Shown here piece by piece: positions 1 to 6,501 of a DNA stretch of 13,399 bases. Under the pieces are notes generated by a model. It did no database searches. It saw only the letters and a list, made by a program, of their open reading frames with translations, and was not told the origin of the DNA. A program made the translations under genes and the position numbers. Position 1 is the stretch's first letter; the number at the start of each line of letters is the position of its first letter. This DNA comes from Deltaproteobacteria bacterium (GTDB lineage: Bacteria; Myxococcota_A; UBA796). The DNA lies in contig PALY01000004.1 of the NCBI GenBank assembly GCA_002707085.1, positions 78,646 through 92,044 of the forward strand, given 5' to 3'.

Positions 1-660
1 TTGCGGGCTTTACAGGAACACACAGAATTGGGTGCAGGATTTGCCATCGCAACCAGGGATCTTGAAGTCCGCGGTTCTGGCACACTGCTTGGGGAAGCCC
101 AACATGGACACATCCAATCGGTCGGCTTCGATATCTATATAGAGCTGCTAGAAGACGCGATTGCAACAGCACGCGGAGACCTTAGCCGGAAACGAATTGA
201 TCCCGAGATCGAAGTCCCCGTTCCGATGTTGCTCCCCGAAGGGTGGATTGCAGAACTGGATGAACGCTTGGCGGCCTATCGACAGCTCGCAATGTGCCGT
301 TCTACCGATCAAGTCCGGGCCGTGCTTTCGGAATGGGAGAACCGGTATGGTGAACCCCCCGAAGAAGTCCTCAATCTCGGGTGGGCTGCCGAAGCGAAAG
401 TGCGGGCAAGACTGTTGGGCATCTCCCACATTCGCTGGAAGCAAATTCGGGTTGATCTCGATTTTGATGAACACTCGCCCGTACCCAGAGAACGCATCGT
501 AGAAATCGTGTCCAAGCACAGTCAACGATTTAGCCTCGCACCCATCCCTGGAAAAACGGAAGGAGTGGCGGGCCGCTTGGTCGTTCGTTTCACACCCGAT
601 GAAGGCCGTTGGCCATTCCGCTTCCTTCATTGGGTCTTTCGACAGCTCGAAGAAGACTAA
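1..660 (+). CDS. mfd: Transcription-repair coupling factor Mfd, C-terminal part (5' end outside window)
   Basis: This is the last 219 residues or so of Mfd, the DNA translocase that pushes stalled RNA polymerase off damaged DNA and recruits UvrA for nucleotide excision repair in the cytoplasm. Residues about 11-50 carry the end of the helicase core and the TRG/RecG-like motif (GAGFAIATRDLEVRGSGTLL, then QHGHIQSVGFDIY), a highly conserved Mfd signature. The rest matches the C-terminal TRCF domain, with its ELDERLAAYRQL helix and a basic, aromatic end. The full protein is usually about 1100-1200 residues, so most of it lies upstream of base 1. The TTG at base 1 is only the window edge, not a start codon. 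The stop TAA (658-660) overlaps by four bases the stop of the convergent sulfatase-like gene. Identification is very secure. Confidence 0.95.
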   Translation: MRALQEHTELGAGFAIATRDLEVRGSGTLLGEAQHGHIQSVGFDIYIELLEDAIATARGDLSRKRIDPEIEVPVPMLLPEGWIAELDERLAAYRQLAMCRSTDQVRAVLSEWENRYGEPPEEVLNLGWAAEAKVRARLLGISHIRWKQIRVDLDFDEHSPVPRERIVEIVSKHSQRFSLAPIPGKTEGVAGRLVVRFTPDEGRWPFRFLHWVFRQLEED

Positions 661-2105
661 CGATCGATATAGCCAAGCGCTTTTAGGTCTTCGATCACGT
701 CATCGGAAACCTCTATTTGTGATGAAGCGGACTGGTGTTCTGGGAACGCCGCATCCGACTTGTCGGACAACTCTTTCAACTTGTCTGGCTTTTCTGCTGC
801 CACATCACGAACCATGCGTGGATCATACTTCATATTGAACAACTGTCTTGTCCCGTCCGAAGCCGACACCAGCGCATATCTGTCATCTCTGTACAGGGTC
901 CAATCATGGGCAAACCGACCGCCAACTTCATTTTTCCACGCCGCACTCGCCCACGCTTTGGCAAGGATTGGACCGGACCTGGGCTTACCTTCTGTAATCG
1001 GCACCAAAGAGCGTTCCGTCGGCCCATCAATCCCAGCCAAATCGATCAACGTATCGTGAAGGTCATGCATTTGTACGGGTGTTCGCACACGCTTCTTTGC
1101 GGGAAGACGACCGGGTGCAGCAATCAATAACGGTACTTTCAACACCTGTGGATACACCGTTTTCCCATGCTCCCACAGACCATGTTCACCCAAGTACTCT
1201 CCGTGATCCGATGTGATCGCAACCACCCCTTCAGGCTTTTTTGCAGTCCAATGGGAAAGCATGCGATTCAACAAATAGTCAGCGGCAACAAGACCACCTG
1301 TATACAGATCTTCCACCATTTCCATGTCCGACTCAGGAATGGAGAGTTGGTCAGATTGAAGCATCCGGAAACCATTGGATTTGGCACCCTCTGGTACCTC
1401 ATACAGATCGATACCTGCCGATTCCTTCATCAGGAAATCATGGCTCCATTCGGGGGCCAAATCCGGATTGGACAACCGTTCCTTATGTCGCTGTGACCAA
1501 GGCGCTGGAGACACTTCCCATGGAGCATGAGCAATCAGCAAATTGACGAACATGAACACGGGGCGCTCATCACCATCATTCAGAATCTCAGACACCCGAT
1601 CACTCAGAACATTGTCTTGAACAACCTCGGCCACTTCAAAACCTCGGGTCAACCCCAATTTGGGATCGAGAAATCGGTTGGAGGCCAAACTGACTGTTCG
1701 ATACCCTTGGTCACGAAATCGTTCTGCAATTGTGGGTAGGTCGCTTCGCATCGGAAGCAAACCCATATGCCCCTCATCAGCACCAACCCCTTCGGTGGTT
1801 GAAGAACAGTGAGCCCCATGAATCCAAGGGTCTACTCCGGTAAACAAAGAGGCATGACTGGGCCAGGTCCAACTCGATGGTGCCGTCACATCATCAAAGG
1901 TGATCCCAGCAGCCGCAACCGCATCCAGTTGAGGGGAGGTGGGTTTGTCATACCCGTAGATGGAAAGCTTATCTGCGCGAACAGTGTCCATCACCACAAC
2001 AAAAATATCTGGGTGTGGATCAAGCGGTGCAATGGGAGTTGCTTCCTCTGACCCACAACCACATAAACTTACAAGGAAAGTTGCGATGGCAAACGGTAAT
2101 CTCAT
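657..2105 (-). CDS. Sulfatase/alkaline phosphatase superfamily lipoprotein with Thr at the nucleophile position
   Basis: A 482-residue exported lipoprotein. The signal peptide ends in a lipobox (L14-C-G-C17), so it should be lipidated at Cys17 and anchored to a membrane facing the periplasm or surface. The fold is the sulfatase type: metal ligand D40 in VVMDTVRADKLSIYGY, the nucleophile segment T80-W-P-S-H followed by LFTG, His193 in AHAPW, and D300-H301 in TSDHGEYLGEHG with Lys315 nearby. True sulfatases have Cys or Ser at the first position of C/S-x-P-S-R, which is converted to formylglycine. Here it is Thr, and the Arg is His, as in Thr-dependent phosphotransferases/phosphodiesterases of the same superfamily. 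Hydrolysis or transfer of a phosphoester is therefore as likely as sulfate ester hydrolysis; the substrate is unknown. An AAGGA ribosome site lies six bases before the ATG. The C-terminal LKALGYI is common in this subfamily. Confidence 0.85.
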   Translation of the reverse strand: MRLPFAIATFLVSLCGCGSEEATPIAPLDPHPDIFVVVMDTVRADKLSIYGYDKPTSPQLDAVAAAGITFDDVTAPSSWTWPSHASLFTGVDPWIHGAHCSSTTEGVGADEGHMGLLPMRSDLPTIAERFRDQGYRTVSLASNRFLDPKLGLTRGFEVAEVVQDNVLSDRVSEILNDGDERPVFMFVNLLIAHAPWEVSPAPWSQRHKERLSNPDLAPEWSHDFLMKESAGIDLYEVPEGAKSNGFRMLQSDQLSIPESDMEMVEDLYTGGLVAADYLLNRMLSHWTAKKPEGVVAITSDHGEYLGEHGLWEHGKTVYPQVLKVPLLIAAPGRLPAKKRVRTPVQMHDLHDTLIDLAGIDGPTERSLVPITEGKPRSGPILAKAWASAAWKNEVGGRFAHDWTLYRDDRYALVSASDGTRQLFNMKYDPRMVRDVAAEKPDKLKELSDKSDAAFPEHQSASSQIEVSDDVIEDLKALGYIDR

Positions 2106-2178
2106 TCTCTTTCCTTAATCCCTTCAAACAGTCGAAACTTCTTCATGCTATATCTATGCCACTGAGTGCACATTTCAT

Positions 2179-2182
2179 GGAG
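2179..2182 (+). promoter_or_regulatory. Ribosome binding site deciding the start of the Asp-Ala lipoprotein
   Basis: GGAG with a seven-base spacer to ATG 2190. It lies inside the open frame that begins at GTG 2166 and supports the downstream ATG, which also gives a proper lipoprotein signal peptide. Confidence 0.7.
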
Positions 2183-2189
2183 TACACAC

Positions 2190-3596
2190 ATGTATAAACT
2201 CTTCTTCCTCTCCCCTCTCTTCGCAATCACTCTGTTGGGCTGTGATGATGGGGACAAAGACAGCGATAGCGGAAGCGCTTTTGAAGACTCTGATGCGGAT
2301 GCGGATGCGGATGCGGATGCGGATGCGGATGCCGACGCCGACGCCGACGCCGACCCACCAGAATATTTAGGCTGGGAATTGGAAGGACGCATGCAATACA
2401 AGTCCACGATGAATGCTGCCCCTGAATGCGACGGAATAATTGCCGTGGCTGGCCAAGCGTACGTCGGAGAGTGTGAAAACTGTAATTTCGCATTCCGGAT
2501 GGACAATGAACTCATCGAGGAAGGCGAAACTGCAGACGACTGCGAGTACAATCCATTCCTTTCATGGTTGGATAACGATACCCGCTACAACTTCATTCTG
2601 ACCCACTCAGACAGTGCGTATGTGGCTGGCTACTACTACGAGTACACGGTCTACAATTCCGTACAGATCGGGTACAGCGCATACAACGATTATTACGGTG
2701 TTGAGTATGTGGGACCCTACTGGTTCAACTTCCACTACGATGACAATAGCTTTGATTCCAGCTTCTCACTCGATGGAAATGAGTTCGACTGGACGTTCAA
2801 CTACGAAAGTACCAACGTAGAGTACGGAGATGCCACCTTTATGGATGACTGTGGTGCAGAACTGAGCGACGGTTCGGCCAGTGGAAAGGCGGATGGTGAA
2901 CTCATCGGAACCAACAGCGTAACCTGCGACGGTCTGTACGTGGACGTCTGGGAATTCACTGCAGCAGATGGCGAAAACATCGATATCAGTGTGGACACCA
3001 CTTCGGCTGACACCACCTTCGACCCTGCTTTTTGGATTAACGATGGCGATGAATGTACAACGCACTTTGGCGATGACTCATTCGACTGTACATTCCCCCC
3101 ACCCACATACCAATGCCCAACGCTCGAACTGTCCAGCTTGGATGAAGGGACATACGAAATCGTCATCTTCTCCTATGGCGATTGCACGGCAGATGATGTG
3201 GAGTACAGCCTGACGGTCAATGGTGGTTCAGACATCAACTTGGCCCAAGACAACGCACCTCGATTTGAAGACATGGAGTTCAACACATGGCAGGTCGAAA
3301 CCGCTGGGTGTGGAGTGATGTACGAAGAGGGTGTGCCAGACGATTCAACCCCTTGTTCGATTGACGCTTCCGATGCGGATGCAGACGCCGATGCGGATGC
3401 AGACGCCGATGCGGATGCAGATGCGGACACAGACGCCGATGCGGATGCAGATGCCGATGACACGGGTGCGCCTGCAGACGCCGATGCCGATGCAGACGCC
3501 GATGCGGATGCGGATGCAGATGCAGATGCGGACACAGATGCGGATGCAGATGCAGATGCAGATGCAGATGCAGACGGTGATGACACCGGCGCATAA
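2190..3596 (+). CDS. Secreted acidic lipoprotein with Asp-Ala repeats and a PPC-like domain
   Basis: I place the start at ATG 2190 rather than the in-frame GTG at 2166. The ATG has a GGAG ribosome site seven bases upstream and begins a clean lipoprotein signal (MYKLFFLSPLFAITLLGC, lipidated Cys18). The 468-residue product then has a short Asp/Ser-rich stretch, an Asp-Ala tract (about 35-55), a Tyr- and Phe-rich domain of unknown family (about 58-232), and a beta-rich segment (about 236-345: DVWEFTAADGENIDISVD through LDEGTYEIVIFSYG). The last resembles bacterial pre-peptidase C-terminal (PPC) domains. A second, longer Asp-Ala tail (about 395-461) ends in DDTGA. The acidic tracts probably act as extended linkers or bind divalent cations; this is inference. 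Several Cys pairs suit an oxidising, extracellular location. It is divergent from the sulfatase-like lipoprotein (84 bases apart), and the two may share a regulatory region. Function unknown. Confidence 0.85.
   Translation: MYKLFFLSPLFAITLLGCDDGDKDSDSGSAFEDSDADADADADADADADADADADPPEYLGWELEGRMQYKSTMNAAPECDGIIAVAGQAYVGECENCNFAFRMDNELIEEGETADDCEYNPFLSWLDNDTRYNFILTHSDSAYVAGYYYEYTVYNSVQIGYSAYNDYYGVEYVGPYWFNFHYDDNSFDSSFSLDGNEFDWTFNYESTNVEYGDATFMDDCGAELSDGSASGKADGELIGTNSVTCDGLYVDVWEFTAADGENIDISVDTTSADTTFDPAFWINDGDECTTHFGDDSFDCTFPPPTYQCPTLELSSLDEGTYEIVIFSYGDCTADDVEYSLTVNGGSDINLAQDNAPRFEDMEFNTWQVETAGCGVMYEEGVPDDSTPCSIDASDADADADADADADADADADTDADADADADDTGAPADADADADADADADADADADTDADADADADADADGDDTGA
2292..2354 (+). 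repeat. Hexanucleotide repeat GATGCG/GACGCC (Asp-Ala tract 1)
   Basis: Ten in-frame hexamers plus a final Asp codon. The first six are identical GATGCG, the seventh is GATGCC, and the last three are identical GACGCC. Sorting of synonymous codons into two pure blocks is what replication slippage from two founder units would leave. The tract lies just after the lipid anchor and encodes a flexible, acidic linker. Confidence 0.9.
3372..3575 (+). repeat. Long Asp-Ala codon repeat with higher-order modules (tract 2)
   Basis: About 200 bases of GAY-GCN hexamers encode the C-terminal Asp-Ala tail. An 18-base unit, GATGCGGATGCAGACGCC, occurs twice at the start. At a larger scale two modules follow each other. 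Each is an Asp-Ala run broken by one Asp-Thr (GAC ACA), then a further Asp-Ala run, then Asp-Asp-Thr-Gly-Ala. The first DDTGA is near 3460-3473, and the second forms the extreme C-terminus just after this tract. This suggests both short-unit slippage and duplication of a larger module. Confidence 0.88.
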
Positions 3597-3614
3597 ACCC
3601 GCTTTCGTCGACAA

Positions 3615-3644
3615 ACGAACGGCACCCAAATGGGTGCCGTTCGT
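3615..3644. terminator. Bidirectional transcription terminator hairpin
   Basis: A perfect 13-base inverted repeat (ACGAACGGCACCC / GGGTGCCGTTCGT) with a four-base AAAT loop lies between the convergent stops at 3596 (+) and 3658 (-). Position and symmetry suit a terminator serving both genes. The flanking T-runs are short (GTTTA on one side, GTTTGT on the other), so termination strength is uncertain, but the stem is by far the strongest hairpin I see between genes. Confidence 0.8.
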
Positions 3645-3657
3645 CGTTTACACATCT

Positions 3658-4983
3658 TTAGCTGGGCGTAGCTTCTAGCTCTGGATTCGACAGATCCGGA
3701 CCCGGCCCAGCAGTCTTTTCATACCAGTCAATCTTTCCCGTGATCTGCATCAACCAAAACAAAGTCGTGATGCCCAATACGGTAATGGAAAGTCCGGTGA
3801 AGCCTTCAAAGAAATGGGCCACACTAAAACCCACCACGTAAATCATCTGTGCAATGGCTACAGGGCCAAAAGCAAATCGACTCGAAATGACCAACCTCAG
3901 ATAGCTGACCACCAAAACTACACTCGTTCCACTGGCCAAAGCAAAGGCCCATTCGACCGGCAAATGATCTGCCGTATACGCGAACAGCAAGTGGAATGAG
4001 AAGAACGATGCACCAATAAACATGTAGTGAATCGGATGAATACGGTGACCTCGAAGGAAGCTGAGGACATACAGAACCACTGTAAAAAAACCAAGAGAAA
4101 TGGGCGCTGAAGCCGACAACTTGGCACCCAAGTGTCCTGGCTGAACACGTTGTGGCATCACCATTCCAATGTTTTGCCCGGTCATGATGCGATCAAAGGC
4201 CCAATTAAGTATCCACCCCTCATCCGTCCGTTCCTTGGTCGATGGAGACATGGTTCCACCAGGAAAATCAATGGCGTGGAAATCCGTGGTCATCCGCAAT
4301 TGAAAGTTCTCGATTAAACCCGCTTCCTGTGAAACGGAAAGCGGTTGATAGTTCCAAACGGCCACACCTCTCGACACGTACGAGAACATGAAATCTGCAC
4401 CCTTTTCTTTATCGAGCGCGTACCGATATCGAAGAGCACCATTCTGTCGCTCTGCCTTTACAGAGATGTCTTTTCCATTGAGTTCCAACTCAAAACCATC
4501 GTAGGTTCCATCGCCTGAAGGCAACCGAGTCACGATTTCAAACTCTACATTTTCGGCCGCTTTGTCCAACAACTCAGGATTGATCGGGTCCACAATGTAG
4601 CGACCTGAAAAATCCACTGTGTACAGCGGAAACCAAACCAGCCCTTTGCGTCGTTCATCCAAAGCCAAGCCACTACGAACATCCGCCGATACCGGCTCGA
4701 CTTTCCGCTCATATGGAACATCCACCCATTCCGTCTTCTTTTCTTGAGCCTTTGTCTGCGAATTGTAGACAACCGTCTCTTTTTTAGATCGAACCGTCCA
4801 GTGAACAATAAATGTGGGTGAAGCCTGGGTTTGAGGTCTCCCCCATAAACTGCCTACGCTTCCTTCAAGAGATGACTCTTGTGATGTAGTGCGTGCCAAC
4901 ATTGTCCCGGAAAGGGCAATCCAAGCGACGCTAACCAACATGAAAATCCCAATGATGGGCCAAATACGAATCCTTGCTTGCAT
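3658..4983 (-). CDS. creD: CreD-like inner membrane protein
   Basis: A 441-residue membrane protein of the CreD family (inner membrane proteins of the E. coli CreBC regulon, linked to envelope integrity and colicin E2 tolerance; molecular activity unknown). One N-terminal transmembrane helix (about 8-29) is followed by a large beta-rich periplasmic region (about 30-290). Five C-terminal helices follow (about 293-310, 317-338, 343-366, 370-391, 396-416). Family-like features include LVWFPLYTVDFSG, the Asp-Phe-Pro-Gly-Gly-Thr-Met-Ser-Pro segment (239-247), TGQNIGMVMPQR (268-279) and IHPIHY before the second C-terminal helix. I use ATG 4983 because AGGAGG lies four bases before it; an upstream in-frame start at 5028 would add 15 residues without such a site. 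No creBC genes are adjacent. It is divergent from the deoxynucleoside kinase. Confidence 0.84.
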   Translation of the reverse strand: MQARIRIWPIIGIFMLVSVAWIALSGTMLARTTSQESSLEGSVGSLWGRPQTQASPTFIVHWTVRSKKETVVYNSQTKAQEKKTEWVDVPYERKVEPVSADVRSGLALDERRKGLVWFPLYTVDFSGRYIVDPINPELLDKAAENVEFEIVTRLPSGDGTYDGFELELNGKDISVKAERQNGALRYRYALDKEKGADFMFSYVSRGVAVWNYQPLSVSQEAGLIENFQLRMTTDFHAIDFPGGTMSPSTKERTDEGWILNWAFDRIMTGQNIGMVMPQRVQPGHLGAKLSASAPISLGFFTVVLYVLSFLRGHRIHPIHYMFIGASFFSFHLLFAYTADHLPVEWAFALASGTSVVLVVSYLRLVISSRFAFGPVAIAQMIYVVGFSVAHFFEGFTGLSITVLGITTLFWLMQITGKIDWYEKTAGPGPDLSNPELEATPS

Positions 4984-4987
4984 GGTA

Positions 4988-4993
4988 CCTCCT
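4988..4993 (-). promoter_or_regulatory. Strong ribosome binding site of the CreD-like gene
   Basis: AGGAGG read on the - strand, with a four-base spacer to ATG 4983. It lies downstream of the alternative start at 5028 and so decides the shorter N-terminus, which begins directly with a charged segment and the first transmembrane helix. Confidence 0.75.
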
Positions 4994-5106
4994 GATGCGA
5001 CCAAACAAGAGTGCAAGGACGATGCCAATCTGCTTCAAAAGGTTGTTTTTCGTTTCAATCACGCAACGACCGTTGTTTTTCCCTGCCCAAATCCAGTGGG
5101 TCATAT

Positions 5107-5111
5107 AGGAG
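5107..5111 (+). promoter_or_regulatory. Ribosome binding site upstream of the deoxynucleoside kinase
   Basis: AGGAG eight bases before GTG 5120, an in-frame codon four codons before ATG 5132. It leaves the kinase start ambiguous. The GTG start would add Met-Gly-Asn-Thr; the ATG has its own weaker GGGGA five bases upstream and fits the usual family N-terminus better. Confidence 0.5.
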
Positions 5112-5131
5112 ACAAATACGTGGGGAACACA

Positions 5132-5803
5132 ATGGCGCAGTTCATCGTCATCGAGGGCTTGATTGGGGTGGGGAAAACCTCCCTCTGTCGCATCCTTGAA
5201 GCTGAGAGAAATGCTCGTCTGGTCTTAGAACCTTGCGAAGACAACCCTTTTTTGGCGTCGTTTTACAGCGACCCTGATCGCTTCGCTTTTCCGGCCCAAA
5301 TGTTCTATCTGGCCAGCCGCTTCTCCCAACAAATGAACCTTCGTCAACTCGATCTGTTCAGCGATTTGATCGTCAGTGACTATCTGTGGGAAAAAGACAG
5401 ACTGTTCGCTGAAGAAACCCTGCATGGCCACGAAATGGATCTATACGATCGATTCAGCAGCCTGTTGGAAGGCAACATTGAAACACCAGAGTTTGTGGTG
5501 TTTCTCGACTCCCCCACTGAAGTGGTCCGCAGCCGCATTGCAAGACGCGCCATCGATGCCGAACAGGTCATTGAAGCGTCTTACCTAGACTCCTTGAGAG
5601 AGCGATACTACGCGCTATGGGCTCGATATTCAGCAGCACCTGTGTACGTGATCGACACATCCGAGATCCATTACGTGGATTCAGATGAAGACAAGGCCTA
5701 CATTTTGCGCATGATTGATGGGTGGCTGAAAGGATCGCCAATCGCCGGCGCTCCACGTCCATACCAAGCACCTACGCGTCAATTGGGCATGTTCGGCAAG
5801 TAA
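5132..5803 (+). CDS. Deoxynucleoside kinase (deoxyadenosine/deoxyguanosine kinase family)
   Basis: A 223-residue cytoplasmic kinase that should phosphorylate deoxynucleosides with ATP, the first step of deoxynucleotide salvage. The P-loop is G9-LIGVGKT-S17 close to the N-terminus. E33-P (LEPCEDNPF) supplies the family's catalytic Glu, and FPAQMFYLASRF (53-64) lines the substrate pocket. SDYLWEKDRLFA (82-93) matches the bacterial Asp-Arg segment, and the Arg-rich lid is near R135, R138 and R139. Length suits the bacterial dGK/dCK family. The open frame continues upstream to 4889, but that part is antisense to the CreD-like gene and looks random. Start 5132 is preferred, with GTG 5120 as alternative. 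Base preference (dA, dG or dC) cannot be told. The C-terminal ~20 residues (APRPYQAPTRQLGMFGK) are a Pro-rich tail beyond the kinase fold. Confidence 0.9.
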   Translation: MAQFIVIEGLIGVGKTSLCRILEAERNARLVLEPCEDNPFLASFYSDPDRFAFPAQMFYLASRFSQQMNLRQLDLFSDLIVSDYLWEKDRLFAEETLHGHEMDLYDRFSSLLEGNIETPEFVVFLDSPTEVVRSRIARRAIDAEQVIEASYLDSLRERYYALWARYSAAPVYVIDTSEIHYVDSDEDKAYILRMIDGWLKGSPIAGAPRPYQAPTRQLGMFGK

Positions 5804-5805
5804 AC

Positions 5806-6471
5806 TTAGGCGTGGACCACGCTGGAGGTCAACGCTCCCGCCAGAACAGATTCCACTGTGCTGATGCGATCTAAAACACGATCAATCTCTAAATAGCGCT
5901 GTCTCGCATCGACATCAGGCAAGGTCAAATGGGCCAACGCATTCACAAATGCGACCGGATCCGTTTGATTGTTCAACAGTGGCTCGACCCGTTCAGCCCA
6001 CTGAGGGCGAGAAGCGCACACTTGAACCACCATCATTCGAAGGCGTCGTACATGCGCCATCAATTCAGACTCTCCCCGGTCTGGAAACACATCGGAAACC
6101 AACAAACCTTCCGCGATTCGGTACATACAGTCCGTAGCCAATTCGCTTCGAATTCGAATGCGTCCCAGTCCCAAAATGACAATGTTGGCCCGTCCGTCGG
6201 CAAGCAACTCATGACGGATAATCTTTCCAAAACCGGCAACACTGTAAATCGGAGGCTGTTCGTCGTATGTGGATTCCCAACCCGGCCGCAAACGAGGGAT
6301 CGCCAAGAAGCCATCATGTTGAATGGCGTCATTGACGAGGTTCCTATAGCGCTCTTCAAACACATGAAGTGGCATCATGGTGTGTGGAATAAACACAGCG
6401 CCTGGCAAAGGAAATAGCGGGATACTCTCGACGGCTGTCAACAGATCGTCTGTGTCCGCTATTTTCATCAT
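5806..6471 (-). CDS. Lon N-terminal (substrate-binding) domain protein, peptidase-independent
   Basis: A 221-residue protein made of a Lon substrate-binding domain without ATPase or protease parts. The hallmark SIPLFPLPGAVFIPHTMMPLHVFEERYR is at about 16-43, followed by AGFGKIIRHELLADGRANIVILGLGRIRI (79-107). The C-terminal helical part (about 135-215) includes VNALAHLTLPD, as in Lon N-domain relatives. Such stand-alone proteins are widespread and presumably recognise unfolded or specific partners; their role is not established. ATG 6471 and the next codon, also ATG (6468), are both possible starts; a GGGG run lies two or five bases upstream, which favours 6468 slightly. It lies 30 bases downstream of glpK on the same strand and is probably co-transcribed. 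Its stop is two bases from that of the convergent kinase. Confidence 0.92.
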   Translation of the reverse strand: MMKIADTDDLLTAVESIPLFPLPGAVFIPHTMMPLHVFEERYRNLVNDAIQHDGFLAIPRLRPGWESTYDEQPPIYSVAGFGKIIRHELLADGRANIVILGLGRIRIRSELATDCMYRIAEGLLVSDVFPDRGESELMAHVRRLRMMVVQVCASRPQWAERVEPLLNNQTDPVAFVNALAHLTLPDVDARQRYLEIDRVLDRISTVESVLAGALTSSVVHA

Positions 6472-6501
6472 TTCCCCGCACTCCCCGGGGTCCTTTACCG
6501 A

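Larger units (their letters stand above)
4984..5131. other. Divergent intergenic region between the CreD-like and kinase genes
   Basis: The longest gene-free stretch in the window, 148 bases. It must hold the 5' ends of two divergent transcripts. I see two copies of a GTTGTTTTTC-like stretch (near 5042 and 5072) and a short CAACG-AC-CGTTG inverted repeat (5064-5075). I could not find a convincing pair of -35 and -10 boxes for either gene. Confidence 0.4.

Noticed and set aside
1..3. TTG as the start codon of the first gene
   Set aside because: It is just the window edge; the protein begins in the middle of a conserved Mfd segment.
2123..2151. Possible promoter TTCAAA-17-TGCTAT for the Asp-Ala lipoprotein
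   Set aside because: The -10 box matches the consensus at too few positions, and the sigma-factor preferences of this organism are unknown.
3372..3575. CRISPR-like array
   Set aside because: Units are contiguous 6-base codon pairs with no unique spacers; this is a coding microsatellite.
3173..3655. Antisense open frames through the Asp-Ala repeats encoding Ser-Ala, His-Pro or Cys-Ile runs (also 2102-2551, 3280-3594, 3345-3629 and the + frame 3331-3678)
   Set aside because: The 6-base repeat contains no stop in any frame, so long frames arise automatically. The + strand frame with a lipoprotein signal is the real gene.
4889..5131. N-terminal extension of the deoxynucleoside kinase
   Set aside because: It runs antisense into the CreD-like gene, has no ribosome site, and the kinase P-loop normally lies close to the N-terminus as it does from 5132.
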